A stretch of 64,000 nucleotides of DNA from assembly GCF_004342025.1 (NCBI RefSeq), contig NZ_SLWN01000007.1:277709-341708 (forward strand), written 5' to 3'. Origin of the DNA: Kribbella steppae (lineage in GTDB: Bacteria > Actinomycetota > Actinomycetes > Propionibacteriales > Kribbellaceae). The translations under genes and the position numbers were made by a program. Positions within the stretch are counted from its first letter, which is position 1. Every line of letters starts with the position of its first letter. Shown here one piece after another: positions 31,842 to 41,177 of this stretch. A model generated the notes under the pieces. It searched no databases and was not told the DNA's origin. It saw only the letters and a program-made list of their open reading frames with translations.

Positions 31842-34800
31842 ATGAAACGTTCAGTGGGGTGTGGATTGCTGACTGTAGCGTTGGCTGCCGGCGTGCTGAG
31901 CGTGCCTGTGGGCGCGCACGCCGCCGACGACCTGACGCTGCGGTCGAACGAGTTGACCGTCACCGTGGGAGCCGATTTCCCGCGGGTGATCAAGTACGTC
32001 GACAACGCGTCCGGACAATCGCTCGGCGGGCAACCGGCGTCGATCTCGACCGTCACCATCGACGGCGTCGCACGGTCGGCTCAGCTGGCTGCGCCGCCCA
32101 CGGTGAGTGGCGGCACGGCGTCGTACAAACTGGCCTTCGACGCGCTGCCCGGCGTGGAACTGGACGCCAGTCTGAGCGTGGCTGGGCGGGTGACGACGTT
32201 CAAGATCGACGCCGTTCGCGACACCGAGACGTCCCGGGTGCACACGATCGACATCCCCGACCACGATCTCGTGTCGGTCGCCAGCAGCGACGCCGGGGCG
32301 ACGACCGCGTTCACCACGCTGGACCCTGACTCGACGCGGACTGCGGACAAGATCACGCCGATCACCTCCGCGACACCGGCCGAGCCGTCGGCGACCGGAG
32401 CGGCGTACGCGTTCGTGAACACCAGCGGGCTCGCCGCGGGCATCGAGTCGAACTCGGTGTACGACAAGCCGTCCGGCCAATCCATCGACGACGGCGCCCG
32501 GTTCTGGCACCGCGCCCGCAAGGATGCCGACGGCAGTACGCGCGTCGGCTTGTGGAGCGGCCAATGGACCTACCGAGCCGACACCTCGCCGTACACCGAA
32601 CCGCTCCCCTGGGCGAAGGTCGTGGTCACCCCGGACGCGAACAAGGACCAGACCGTCGACTGGCAGGACGGTGCGATCGCGTTCCGCTCGATCATGACCG
32701 AGCCGAAGGGTGGCGACCAGGTCAAGGACCGCGTCGTTACGCACATCCCGTTCAACTTCGCCAGCCAGGCGACACACCCGTTCCTGCGCACCCTCGACGA
32801 CGTCAAGCGGATCTCACTGTCCACCGACGGCCTCGGCCAACTGGCGGTCCTCAAGGGCTACGGCAGCGAGGGCCACGACTCGGCGCACCCGGACTACGGC
32901 GGCAACTACAACATCCGCGCCGGCGGACTCGCCGACCTGAACACCCTGCTGGCGAAGGGTAAGAGCTGGAACGCCGCGTTCGGGGTGCACGTGAACGCGA
33001 CCGAGTCGTACCCGGAGGCGAACGCCTTCAGCGAGGACCTGGTCGACAAGAACGCCAAGGGCTGGAACTGGCTCAACCAGAGCTACTACATCAAGCAGCG
33101 TCCTGACCTTGCCTCCGGCAACATCGTCAAGCGGTTCCAGCAGCTCCGCGACGAGACCGACAAGAACCTGCAGGAGCTGTACATCGACGTGTACTACCAG
33201 TCCGGTTGGCTCGCCGACGGCCTGACCCGGCAGCTCGCCGACCAGGGCTGGCAGATCGCGACCGAGTGGGCCGACCGGCACGAGCGCACCTCGCTGTGGT
33301 CGCACTGGGCGAACGACCTCGACTACGGCGGCGCGACCAACAAGGGCCTCAACAGCACGATCATTCGGTTCGTCCGCAACCACGAGAAGGACGTCTGGAA
33401 CAACGACCCGATCCTCGGCCAGACCAGCCTGGTCGAGTTCGAGGGTTGGACCGGAGAGACCGACTGGAACGCGTTCTACGCCAACATCTGGCAGAAGAAC
33501 CTGCCGGCCAAGTTCCTTCAGCAGCAGCAGATCACCGACTGGAACAGCACCGACATCAGCTTCACCGGCGGCGTCCGCGGCACGGTCGAGAACGGCAAGC
33601 GGACCGTGTACGCCGGCACCGCGAAGGTGCTCGACGGCGACAAGTATCTGCTGCCGTGGGACAACAACAAGAAGCTCTACCACTACAACCCTGCGGGCGG
33701 CCGGAGCACCTGGCAGGTCCCGTGCGCGTTCGCCGGCGCGTCCCAGTTCGCCGTCTACAAGCTGACCGACACCGGCCGGGTGAAGGTCGCCACGGCTCCG
33801 GTACGACGGGGAGCGGTCGCGCTGGACGCGGTCGCCGGTCAGCCGTACGTGCTCTACCCGATCAGCGCGCCGGCACCGCGAGCGGCGAACTGGGGTGAAG
33901 GCACCCACCTGCAGGACCCCGGCTTCAACGCCGGCAACCTCAACGCCTGGAACGTCAGCGGCTCCGCCAAGATCGACACCCTCGAGAACGGCCAGCACGT
34001 CGCATCGCTGGGCACCCAGCAGTCCGCACTCCGCCAGCGCATCACCGGTCTCACTGCGGGGCGCATCTACAGCGCCTCCGCGTGGATCGAGGTCGAGCCC
34101 GGCAAGACCCGCAAGACCACGGTGTCCGTCGACGGGGTGAGCAACACCATCGCCCGGTCGACCGCACAGAATCTGGTGGCCTCGGACGACAAACACGACG
34201 CCTACTACCAGCGGGTCCGCACCATCTTCACTGCCAAGGGCGACAACGCGGACCTGGTCATCGGAGCAGCCACGGGGAACGCCAAGGTCCGGATCGACGA
34301 CGTCCGCGTGGTCGAGACCAAGCCCGCGGGCGCCGGTCTTGTCGAGGACTTCGAGAATGTGGACCAGGGCTGGGGCCCGTTCGTGAAGGGTGATGCCGGT
34401 GGAGTCACCGACCCGCGGACCAGCCTGGCGAAGAAGCACGCGCCGTACACGCAGGCCGGCTGGAACGGCAAGCTGGTCGACGACGTCCTCGACGGCGACT
34501 GGTCGCTGAAGTCTCACGAGGAGAACGAGGGCCTCGTCTACCGCACCGCGCCGTGGACGGTGAACTTCCAGCCTGGCCACAAGTACAAGGTCACCTTCGA
34601 CTACTCGAGTGGTCGGGCAGGGCAGTACGCGTGGGTGCAGGGCGTCGACCGTCCCGACTCCGTCGACGTGAAGTCCACACCGATCGGTGAGCAGCGGACC
34701 AAGGCGACGTTCAGCCAGGAGTTCGTGGCCGGTTGCGGCGGCGACTACTGGGTCGGCCTCCGCAAGCTGTCCGGCGGCGGCGACCAGGCCGACTTCATCA

Positions 34801-35594
34801 TGGACGACTTCGCCGTCACCGACCTCGGGACGACGTCCGAGCCGGCCGACTGTACGTCGATCGCGGTCTCCGGCGTGAACGGTCTGGTCTCCGGCGAGGC
34901 GAACACCCTCGTCACCACCTTCACCAACAACGACGTCGTTGCCGTCAACAACATCACGCTCGCCCTGGATGCTCCGGACGGATGGACCGTCGCGGCAGCG
35001 ACACCGGCCACGCACGCCACGGTTGCCCCAGGCGCCAGTGTGACGACGAGCTGGGACGTGACACCGCCGCCCGGTACGCCGGAAGGCAAGTACGTGCTGA
35101 CGGCAACGGGTGGTCAGGCGACGATCACCGCGGAGGCGACCGTACTGCCGCCGGGGATCGTGCCGCAGTCCCGGATCACCGTGGCCGATGTGAGCAGTGA
35201 GGACACCGCCACCGGCGGTGCCGCGACCGAGGCGCTGGACGGAAACCCCAGCACACTCTGGCATTCCGCCTGGTCCGAGGTGTCGCAGCCGGCCGGGTTC
35301 CCGCATCACATCACGCTCGATCTCGGATCGACGTACCAGGTGGACGGGTTCAGCTACCTGCCGCGGCAGAGCGGGACGAACGGGATGTTCAAGGGCTACG
35401 AGATCTACGTCAGCGCCGATGGGCAGTCGTGGGGTACGCCGGTGGCGACCGGTGAGTTCCCGAACTCGACGGCCACGCAGCGAGTCAACTTCACCGCGAA
35501 GTCCGCCCGCTACGTGAAGTTCGTCGGCACGAGTTCACTGAACGGCGCGGTCTTCGGATCGGCTGCCGAGCTGAACGTCTACGGGACCAGGTAA
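31842..35594 (+). CDS. Secreted GH101 endo-alpha-N-acetylgalactosaminidase
   Basis: A 1250-residue secreted glycosidase. Signal peptide about 1-27. The N-terminal beta-sandwich (LTLRSNELTVTVGADFPRVIKY) and catalytic barrel carry GH101 landmarks such as WQDGAIAFRSIM, HVNATESYPEA, LYIDVYYQSGW, WQIATEWADRHE and VEFEGWTG, where the catalytic Asp/Glu lie. The C-terminal ~570 residues hold galactose-binding-like modules (about 650-1000), a NEW3-type domain (about 1000-1105) and an F5/8 type C domain (about 1110-1250). It would release Gal-beta-1,3-GalNAc from O-glycans, presumably to use mucin-like glycoproteins. A hairpin terminator follows. Confidence 0.88.
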   Translation: MKRSVGCGLLTVALAAGVLSVPVGAHAADDLTLRSNELTVTVGADFPRVIKYVDNASGQSLGGQPASISTVTIDGVARSAQLAAPPTVSGGTASYKLAFDALPGVELDASLSVAGRVTTFKIDAVRDTETSRVHTIDIPDHDLVSVASSDAGATTAFTTLDPDSTRTADKITPITSATPAEPSATGAAYAFVNTSGLAAGIESNSVYDKPSGQSIDDGARFWHRARKDADGSTRVGLWSGQWTYRADTSPYTEPLPWAKVVVTPDANKDQTVDWQDGAIAFRSIMTEPKGGDQVKDRVVTHIPFNFASQATHPFLRTLDDVKRISLSTDGLGQLAVLKGYGSEGHDSAHPDYGGNYNIRAGGLADLNTLLAKGKSWNAAFGVHVNATESYPEANAFSEDLVDKNAKGWNWLNQSYYIKQRPDLASGNIVKRFQQLRDETDKNLQELYIDVYYQSGWLADGLTRQLADQGWQIATEWADRHERTSLWSHWANDLDYGGATNKGLNSTIIRFVRNHEKDVWNNDPILGQTSLVEFEGWTGETDWNAFYANIWQKNLPAKFLQQQQITDWNSTDISFTGGVRGTVENGKRTVYAGTAKVLDGDKYLLPWDNNKKLYHYNPAGGRSTWQVPCAFAGASQFAVYKLTDTGRVKVATAPVRRGAVALDAVAGQPYVLYPISAPAPRAANWGEGTHLQDPGFNAGNLNAWNVSGSAKIDTLENGQHVASLGTQQSALRQRITGLTAGRIYSASAWIEVEPGKTRKTTVSVDGVSNTIARSTAQNLVASDDKHDAYYQRVRTIFTAKGDNADLVIGAATGNAKVRIDDVRVVETKPAGAGLVEDFENVDQGWGPFVKGDAGGVTDPRTSLAKKHAPYTQAGWNGKLVDDVLDGDWSLKSHEENEGLVYRTAPWTVNFQPGHKYKVTFDYSSGRAGQYAWVQGVDRPDSVDVKSTPIGEQRTKATFSQEFVAGCGGDYWVGLRKLSGGGDQADFIMDDFAVTDLGTTSEPADCTSIAVSGVNGLVSGEANTLVTTFTNNDVVAVNNITLALDAPDGWTVAAATPATHATVAPGASVTTSWDVTPPPGTPEGKYVLTATGGQATITAEATVLPPGIVPQSRITVADVSSEDTATGGAATEALDGNPSTLWHSAWSEVSQPAGFPHHITLDLGSTYQVDGFSYLPRQSGTNGMFKGYEIYVSADGQSWGTPVATGEFPNSTATQRVNFTAKSARYVKFVGTSSLNGAVFGSAAELNVYGTR

Positions 35595-35610
35595 AGGCTG
35601 AGACACCACA

Positions 35611-35650
35611 TCGGGGCCTGCCACAGGAAATACCCTGTGGCAGGCCCCGA
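35611..35650. terminator. Bidirectional hairpin terminator
   Basis: A 17-bp perfect stem (GGGGCCTGCCACAGG core at 35613-35627 with CCTGTGGCAGGCCCC at 35634-35648, extended by TC/GA) encloses a 6-nt AAATAC loop. It lies between the GH101 stop and the stop of the convergent small secreted protein and can serve both. Confidence 0.85.
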
Positions 35651-35681
35651 GTTCCTGTTCCCGCCATCCCTCAAGGGCGAT

Positions 35682-36095
35682 TCACTTGGTGATGGAGACG
35701 TTCACCGCGGCGCTGGCGGTCTTCGCGGACACGACGCGGAACTTGTTCACGCCGACCCGGCCGCTCTTCACCCAGACCGAGTACGTCGCCTTGCTGGTCA
35801 CCTTGGTGGTGGCCGGGAAGTTGACCCACTTGCCGTTCTCGAGCCGCTGCACCTGGACGACGGTGTTCCTGGCGATCCCGGTCGTCCTGCCGGTGAACGA
35901 GACCTTGGTCCACGCCTTCGCGCCGGCCTTGTCCGACTTGATCGTGATCGACTTCGCCGCAACCGGCGCACTCGCGGCGGTGGTCCTGCTCTCGGCCGCG
36001 TTGGCCTGCAGGGCGCCGGCAATGCCCACCCCTCCGGCGGCCAGGGCGACACCCGCGACGACAGCGGCGGAACGACGTACGAACTGAGAACGCAT
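35682..36095 (-). CDS. Small secreted protein
   Basis: A 137-residue exported protein: signal peptide MRSQFVRRSAAVVAGVALAAGG to about residue 36 (NAAES), then a ~95-residue beta-rich domain (WTKVSFTGRTTGIARNTVVQVQRLENGKWVNFPATTKV, FRVVSAKTASAAVNVSITK) resembling Ig-like or bacterial surface repeat folds. ATG at 36095 begins the signal peptide; longer open sequence upstream is not coding. Function unknown; probably extracellular. Confidence 0.7.
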   Translation of the reverse strand: MRSQFVRRSAAVVAGVALAAGGVGIAGALQANAAESRTTAASAPVAAKSITIKSDKAGAKAWTKVSFTGRTTGIARNTVVQVQRLENGKWVNFPATTKVTSKATYSVWVKSGRVGVNKFRVVSAKTASAAVNVSITK

Positions 36096-36176
36096 GATCT
36101 GTGGTTTCCCCTCGTTTTGCTGGGCTCTGGTGAACCCGACGTGAGAGAAGACGCGACCAGGCAACGATAAGTTGTG

Positions 36177-37421
36177 TTACGACTCCGTCTCAGGCTCCGA
36201 CGGGAGAGTCAGCCGGGCCAGGGCGCCGCGACCGGGGGCTTCCCCGAAGGTGAGTTCGGCGCCGAGAACCTTCGCGTGACCGGCCGCGATGGTCAGGCCG
36301 AGGCCATGCCCGACGCCGCGCTCGGCCATCCCGGACCGGAACCGGCGCGGGCCCTCGGCAATCAACTCCTCCGGATAACCGTTGCCGTGGTCAACCACCT
36401 CGACGGTCCGGCCGGAGACCGTGACCTCGATCGGCGGCTTGCCGTGGCGCAACCCGTTGACGATCAGGTTGGCCAGGATCCGCTCGATCCGGCGCGAGTC
36501 GGTGGACACCGTCACGTCCGGCCCGATCTGATGGACTACCACACTGTCCGGAGCGAGCGACTGCTGCATCCGCAACCGGCCGACCGCCGAGCCGACGAAG
36601 GCGCCCAGCCCGACCAGCTCGAGATCCGCCTGCTCCACACCCGAGTCGAACCGGGCGATCTCGAGCAAGTCCTCGACCAGTCGTCGCAGCACCTTGGCCC
36701 GGTCGCGGACCAGTTCGCTCGGGCGGCCGGGTGGCAGCAGCTCGGCCGCAGTGGTCAGCCCGGTCACCGGCGTACGCAGGTCGTGCGCGACGTCCGCGGT
36801 GAACCGGCGCTCGGCTTCCAACTGACCGCGTAGCGAACTGGCCATCGTGTCCAGGGCGTTCGCGAGCGACTGCACCTCGTCCTTGCCCTTGCCGATCGCC
36901 TCGGCGGCCGACGCGTCCAGGTCGCCGGCCGCGATCCGGCGCGCCGTACCCGCGACCGCGACGATTCGTTTGGACAGGCTGCCGGCCAGGATCACGCTGA
37001 CCAGGGCGACCAGCCCGACGGTCCCGATCCCGCCGAGCATGAGCGCCTGCCGGAGCGCGTTCATCGAGTCGTCGCTGGTGTCGTAGTCCTGCACGATCGA
37101 CAGGATCTTGCCGTCCTTGACCCCGACCGCGGCCCACATCTTCGCGTTCGGCGACCCCGTCTTGAACGTCGCCCGCTTGCCCTGCAGCACCGCCTCCCGC
37201 AACTGCGGCGGCAGGTCCGGGTCGTCGAGCTTCGACCCGAACACCGGTATGCCGTCGCGGTCGTAGGCGGCCGCGGCCAGCTGGATTCGCTCGTCGGCGA
37301 AACTCCGCGTCCGGTCCAGCCGGGCCGACTGCGCCTGGGTGTAGACGGCAACACAGAGGACGAGGATCGCGAGCGAGGAGACCAGCAGGATGATGAGACC
37401 GAGCTTCCCGCGCAGTCCCAC
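36177..37421 (-). CDS. Sensor histidine kinase (CseC-like)
   Basis: A 414-residue classical kinase. One helix (about 8-27), an extracytoplasmic domain of ~95 residues, a second helix (about 128-150), HAMP, then the HisKA helix with FTADVAHDLRTPVTGL (His about 213). The HATPase domain has ILANLIVNGLRHG (N box), VVDHGNGYP and GVGHGLGLTIAAGH (G boxes). It pairs with the response regulator just upstream; regulator sequence and gene order resemble the Streptomyces cell-envelope stress system CseB/CseC. Signal probably cell-wall damage, by analogy. Confidence 0.9.
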   Translation of the reverse strand: MGLRGKLGLIILLVSSLAILVLCVAVYTQAQSARLDRTRSFADERIQLAAAAYDRDGIPVFGSKLDDPDLPPQLREAVLQGKRATFKTGSPNAKMWAAVGVKDGKILSIVQDYDTSDDSMNALRQALMLGGIGTVGLVALVSVILAGSLSKRIVAVAGTARRIAAGDLDASAAEAIGKGKDEVQSLANALDTMASSLRGQLEAERRFTADVAHDLRTPVTGLTTAAELLPPGRPSELVRDRAKVLRRLVEDLLEIARFDSGVEQADLELVGLGAFVGSAVGRLRMQQSLAPDSVVVHQIGPDVTVSTDSRRIERILANLIVNGLRHGKPPIEVTVSGRTVEVVDHGNGYPEELIAEGPRRFRSGMAERGVGHGLGLTIAAGHAKVLGAELTFGEAPGRGALARLTLPSEPETES

Positions 37422-37466
37422 GTCAGTGCCTTCCGTCAGCAGTCGGTGCTACTTCTCCGGAGGACA

Positions 37467-38165
37467 CTATGCCCGAAGCTTGTATCCGAACCCGCGGACC
37501 GTTTCGATCCGGTCCGCGCCGATCTTGGTCCGCAGCCGCTGCAGATGAACGTCGACGAGCCGACCGTCGCCGCCCCACTCGTAGTCCCAGACCCGCTGCA
37601 GCAAGGTGGAGCGGCTGAGCACGACACCTGGGTTGTTTGCGAACTCGATCAGCAGCTTGAGCTCGGTCGGCGTGAGCTGGACGGTCGTACCACTGCGTCG
37701 TACCTCCAATGCCTCCCGATCCAGCTCCAGATCGCCGAACGACTCCACGCCCGAGCCGGCCGCGGGAGCCGGTCGCTCCGGGTCGGCCACCGCGCGCCGC
37801 ATCACCGCGCGCAGCCGGGCCACCAGGACCTGGGTGTCGAAGGGTTTGGTCACATAGTCGTCGGCGCCCGCTTCCAGCCCGAGTACGACGTCGAGCGCAT
37901 CGCCGCGGGCGGACACCATCACGATCGGGACCGTGCTGGTCTCGCGGATCCGGCGACACACCGAGATGCCGTCCAGTCCGGGCAGCATGATGTCGAGCAT
38001 CACCACATCCGGATGGATCTTCTCGAAGCGTTCGATCGCCTCCAGGCCGTCTTCGGCCGTGGTCACGTCGTAGCCGTGCCGCTCGAGGGTCAACTGGGTT
38101 GCCTCACGGATCACCGCGTCGTCCTCGACCATCAGGATGCGCGCTGCCGGTTCTTCCGGTACCAC
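37467..38165 (-). CDS. OmpR-family response regulator (CseB-like)
   Basis: A 232-residue regulator. The receiver has MVEDDAVIREATQLTLERHGY, phospho-Asp58 (VVMLDIMLPGLDGISVCRRIR), TVPIVMVSARGDALDVVLGLEAGADDYVTKPFD; the C-terminal winged helix ends RTKIGADRIETVRGFGYKLRA. The receiver closely follows Streptomyces CseB as I remember it. In Streptomyces, CseB activates the sigE operon; no sigE lies beside this regulator, so its target must be elsewhere or different. Only 45 nt separate it from the kinase. Confidence 0.9.
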   Translation of the reverse strand: MVPEEPAARILMVEDDAVIREATQLTLERHGYDVTTAEDGLEAIERFEKIHPDVVMLDIMLPGLDGISVCRRIRETSTVPIVMVSARGDALDVVLGLEAGADDYVTKPFDTQVLVARLRAVMRRAVADPERPAPAAGSGVESFGDLELDREALEVRRSGTTVQLTPTELKLLIEFANNPGVVLSRSTLLQRVWDYEWGGDGRLVDVHLQRLRTKIGADRIETVRGFGYKLRA

Positions 38166-38171
38166 CGAACT

Positions 38172-38813
38172 TCAGTCTCCCTTGTTGTCCGTCGAGCTCA
38201 CCTTGGTCATCTGCCGGCCGTTCCAACGGTAGACCTCGACCCGCCGTCCCGACGGGCAACAGGGCTTGTCCTCGATCGTGAAGATCTTCGACTCGACCAC
38301 CAGGTCACCTTGCGGGCTGGCGTTGACCGTCGGCAGATCGGCACTCTGATTCCAGATCGGCCGCAGGCCCGAGGGCTCGACGGCGATCACAGAGAAGCCG
38401 AAGACGAAATTCTCCAGGGTGTGGATCAGGACAATCTGCTGGGGTGTACCGCTGTGCAATACATCAACGGTCGTACCCCTGCTGAGGCAACGCGAAATCA
38501 CCGTGCATTTCGCGAGCACGTCCCGCCAGTACGGCGGCAGGTGCTTGTCGGCGAGCAGTTTCAGGCGGACCTGGTGCAGATCGACGGCCACCGCGGGCGT
38601 CCGCTTCGGCTCTGGCGCGACCCCTTCGGTGGTGCCCATCACCGACGGCGGGGTTGACGACGTACCGCTGCTCGGCGACGCCTCGGCGCCCTCGACCCGC
38701 AGGCCGCTGCCGTTCGCGCAGGCGGACAGGCCGACCAGTGCGATCAGCGTGACGAAGGCGGGCAGCGTGGTACGACGTACCGCCGCAGGGGAGGCGGATC
38801 GCCACATGCGCAT
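38172..38813 (-). CDS. Lipoprotein upstream of CseB/C-like system
   Basis: A 213-residue lipoprotein: N-terminal hydrophobic stretch TLPAFVTLIALVGLSAC with a lipobox cysteine near residue 32, a Ser/Gly-rich linker, then a soluble domain ending in CCPSGRRVEVYRWNGRQMTKV. AGGAGG six nt before the ATG at 38813 decides the start. Its position directly ahead of the CseB-like gene (6-nt gap) matches that of the lipoprotein CseA in Streptomyces, a negative modulator of the sigE response; sequence similarity to CseA is not demonstrated. Confidence 0.65.
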   Translation of the reverse strand: MRMWRSASPAAVRRTTLPAFVTLIALVGLSACANGSGLRVEGAEASPSSGTSSTPPSVMGTTEGVAPEPKRTPAVAVDLHQVRLKLLADKHLPPYWRDVLAKCTVISRCLSRGTTVDVLHSGTPQQIVLIHTLENFVFGFSVIAVEPSGLRPIWNQSADLPTVNASPQGDLVVESKIFTIEDKPCCPSGRRVEVYRWNGRQMTKVSSTDNKGD

Positions 38814-38977
38814 AGGGCGCCTCCTACCCTGCCTCATCGATTCCCCCGAGAGATTCAGACAACTACCTTCCATAGTGCTGGCCGGACGTCACATTCGACG
38901 GCCATGGACGTCGTATGGCCTCGGCAGTTCCGTTGCGGTTGGGTCACAGCGGCCGATCGGCGACGGCTTTCCTCCGA

Positions 38978-40363
38978 TCACAGCCCTTCGTCCGCCACCA
39001 CCTTGCCCGGATTGAGGATGTTCTTCGGGTCCAGCGCGGTCTTGATCGCCCGGTGGACGTCGATCGCGACCGGGCCGATCTCCTCGGCCAGCCAGGTCCG
39101 CTTCAGGACGCCGACGCCGTGCTCACCGGTGATCGTGCCGCCGAGCTCGAGCCCCACCTCCATGATCCGGTCGAACGCCTGCTGCGCCCGCTCGGCCTGG
39201 TCCGGGTCGGTCGCGTCGAAGACCACCGTCGGATGCATGTTGCCGTCACCAGCATGCCCGAGCACACCGACAGTGATGTCGAGCTCGGTCGCGACCCCCT
39301 CGATCAGTCCGATGAACTCCGCCAGCCGGGACCGTGGCACGCAGACGTCGTCGATCATCGTCGTACCCAACTGGTCGAGCGCGATCAGCGCCGCCCGCCG
39401 GGCCTCCAGCAACAGCTCACCCTCGGCCGGGTCCTCTGCCTCGATGCACTCGATCGCGCCGTGGTCGCGGCACAGCTTGGCCACCGTCGCGACATCGGCC
39501 GCGCCCGCCTCGCCACCCGCGTCCGACTGGGCCAGCAGCATCGCGGCTGCCTCGGTCGGCAGGTCCATCCGCTTGTACTGGTTCACGGCGGCGATCGTGG
39601 TCCGGTCCATGATCTCCAGCAGGCTCAGCGATACGCCGCTGCGGATGATCTCGGTGATCGCCTGACCGGCCGCGACACTCGTGTCGAACAGGGCTGCCAT
39701 CGTCCGCGGCCGGGCCGTCTGCGGGCGCAGCGCCAGCGTCGCCTCGGTGATGATGCCAAGCGTGCCCTCGCTGCCGACGATCAGCTTGGTCAGGTCGTAG
39801 CCGGCGACGCCTTTGACGGTACGACGACCGGTGCGCATCACCCGGCCGTCCGCGAGGACCACTTCCAGCCCGAGGACGTAGTCGGTCGTCACGCCGTACT
39901 TCACGCAGCACAGGCCGCCGGAGTTCGTGGACAGGTTGCCGCCGATCGAGCAGAACTCCCAGCTGGACGGGTCCGGCGGGTAGAACAGTCCCTGCTCGGC
40001 GACCGCGCGGGACAGGACGGCGTTGAACACGCCGGGCTGGGTGACGACGTACCGGTCGACCGGCTCGATCGCCAGGATCCGGTCCATCTTCTCCAGCGAG
40101 ATCACGATGCACCCGTCAAGCGCGTTCGCCGCACCGGACAGCCCGGACCGGGCCCCCTGCGGTACGACGGGCACACCCGCCTCGGCCGCGATCCGCACTG
40201 CCGCCTGCACGTGCGCGGTCTCCCGGGCGAGCACGACGGCGAGCGGCATCCCGGCCGGGCAGAACATCGCCCGGTCGTACCGGAAACTCTCCATCCGATC
40301 CGGGTCCGTCACCAACGCTTCCGGTGGCAACGCCTGCCGCAACTGGTCGACAACGTCACTCAT
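38978..40363 (-). CDS. FAD-linked oxidase (glycolate/D-lactate oxidase GlcD-like)
   Basis: A 461-residue VAO-type flavoenzyme. The FAD_binding_4 domain has VVPQGARSGLSGAANALDGCIVISLEKMDRIL, PDPSSWEFCSIGGNLSTNSGGLCCVKYGVTTDYVLGLEVVLADG and DLTKLIVGSEGTLGIITEATLAL. The FAD-oxidase_C domain ends GTITGEHGVGVLKRTWLAEEIGP and ALDPKNILNPGK. Members oxidise 2-hydroxyacids (glycolate, D-lactate) with electrons passed to quinone or a partner protein. No GlcE/GlcF partner is adjacent, so a single-subunit D-lactate dehydrogenase type is possible. Confidence 0.88.
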   Translation of the reverse strand: MSDVVDQLRQALPPEALVTDPDRMESFRYDRAMFCPAGMPLAVVLARETAHVQAAVRIAAEAGVPVVPQGARSGLSGAANALDGCIVISLEKMDRILAIEPVDRYVVTQPGVFNAVLSRAVAEQGLFYPPDPSSWEFCSIGGNLSTNSGGLCCVKYGVTTDYVLGLEVVLADGRVMRTGRRTVKGVAGYDLTKLIVGSEGTLGIITEATLALRPQTARPRTMAALFDTSVAAGQAITEIIRSGVSLSLLEIMDRTTIAAVNQYKRMDLPTEAAAMLLAQSDAGGEAGAADVATVAKLCRDHGAIECIEAEDPAEGELLLEARRAALIALDQLGTTMIDDVCVPRSRLAEFIGLIEGVATELDITVGVLGHAGDGNMHPTVVFDATDPDQAERAQQAFDRIMEVGLELGGTITGEHGVGVLKRTWLAEEIGPVAIDVHRAIKTALDPKNILNPGKVVADEGL

Positions 40364-40430
40364 ACGGTCGAGCCTAGTGATTACCGAGCAGTTGTGCGCA
40401 CGGGCTGGGTGTCCGGATCAGGACAGGTTG

Positions 40431-40904
40431 TCAGCGGGTGCGGGAGGTGGCGTTCTCCGAGATCTCCTCGTAGCCACCGCCGTAGTTGTGGAACTCGCGG
40501 CCGATCGCGGCGAAGGTGATACGGCCGGCGGTCGCCTTCACCTTCGGTGTCCGGCAGGTCCGCTGGCCCCTGACCACCGAGCCGTTGCCGCCGCTGCTGT
40601 CACAGCTGAGCACGCGGCCGTTGTTGGCGCCGCCGTACTGGACCAGGTAGGCGTTGGCCTTCGCGTTCGCCGGCATCGGTGAGGCCATGCTGACCTCGGC
40701 CCAGTACTGGAAACAGCTGTCCCGGACCAGGCGGACGGTGCCCCAGCTGGGTGGTCTGTGATCGCGCAGCATCGGCGCCGACGAGATGGACTTCGCGCCA
40801 GAGCAGGTGGCGGCTTCGGCCGCCTGGGCCGGCGTCGCGGCGAGGGCGAACGCGCCCACCCCGGCCAGGCCCGCGGTGCTGAGCAGAATGCCCAGTGTCT
40901 TCAT
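40431..40904 (-). CDS. Small secreted protein, unknown
   Basis: A 157-residue exported protein. Signal peptide MKTLGILLSTAGLAGVGAFALAATPAQA; the mature ~125 residues have about four cysteines (ATCSG, DSCFQYW, LSCDSSGG, RTCRTP) and YWAEVS, typical of small actinobacterial secreted proteins of unknown role. AGGAAGGG is well placed before the ATG at 40904. An unusual set of competing hairpins lies ~170 nt upstream. Confidence 0.75.
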   Translation of the reverse strand: MKTLGILLSTAGLAGVGAFALAATPAQAAEAATCSGAKSISSAPMLRDHRPPSWGTVRLVRDSCFQYWAEVSMASPMPANAKANAYLVQYGGANNGRVLSCDSSGGNGSVVRGQRTCRTPKVKATAGRITFAAIGREFHNYGGGYEEISENATSRTR

Positions 40905-41070
40905 GACGAAACCCTTCCTGAATGTACGCCCCGACGCACATTCACCGGGCACACTACGCGAACAGCCCCTGCCCCAACAGTCATTACGGTAATCGGACGG
41001 CGACACGCCGTATCCAGTTGCTCCCGGCAAGGTTCCTCCGCTCGGTAACCGCTTAACCACCCCGTCGGCG

Positions 41071-41158
41071 AACCCCCCATCTCAGGGGATGTCCCTTGAG
41101 ATGGGGGGTTGCCCCCTCAGATTCCGAGCGGGCAACCCCTCATCTTCGGGGGCAACCC
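41071..41158. promoter_or_regulatory. Overlapping, mutually exclusive hairpins
   Basis: AACCCCCCATCTCA (41071-41084) pairs perfectly with TGAGATGGGGGGTT (41097-41110). The adjoining GGGTTGCCCCC (41106-41116) can pair with GGGCAACCC (41130-41138) or with GGGGGCAACCC (41148-41158, 11 bp). These pairings overlap and cannot all form. The set lies 20 nt past the hppD stop and ~170 nt before the small secreted gene, both on the minus strand. It may be a terminator or an attenuator-like switch. Confidence 0.6.
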
Positions 41159-41177
41159 ACGAACGAACTGGGGAGAG

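Noticed and set aside
32814..35309. An 831-codon minus-strand frame opposite the GH101 gene
   Set aside because: Composition is that of an antisense shadow; the GH101 frame has a signal peptide and recognisable catalytic motifs.
37467..38813. Complete sigE-cseABC operon
   Set aside because: No sigma-factor gene lies upstream of the lipoprotein; the next gene is an FAD-linked oxidase.
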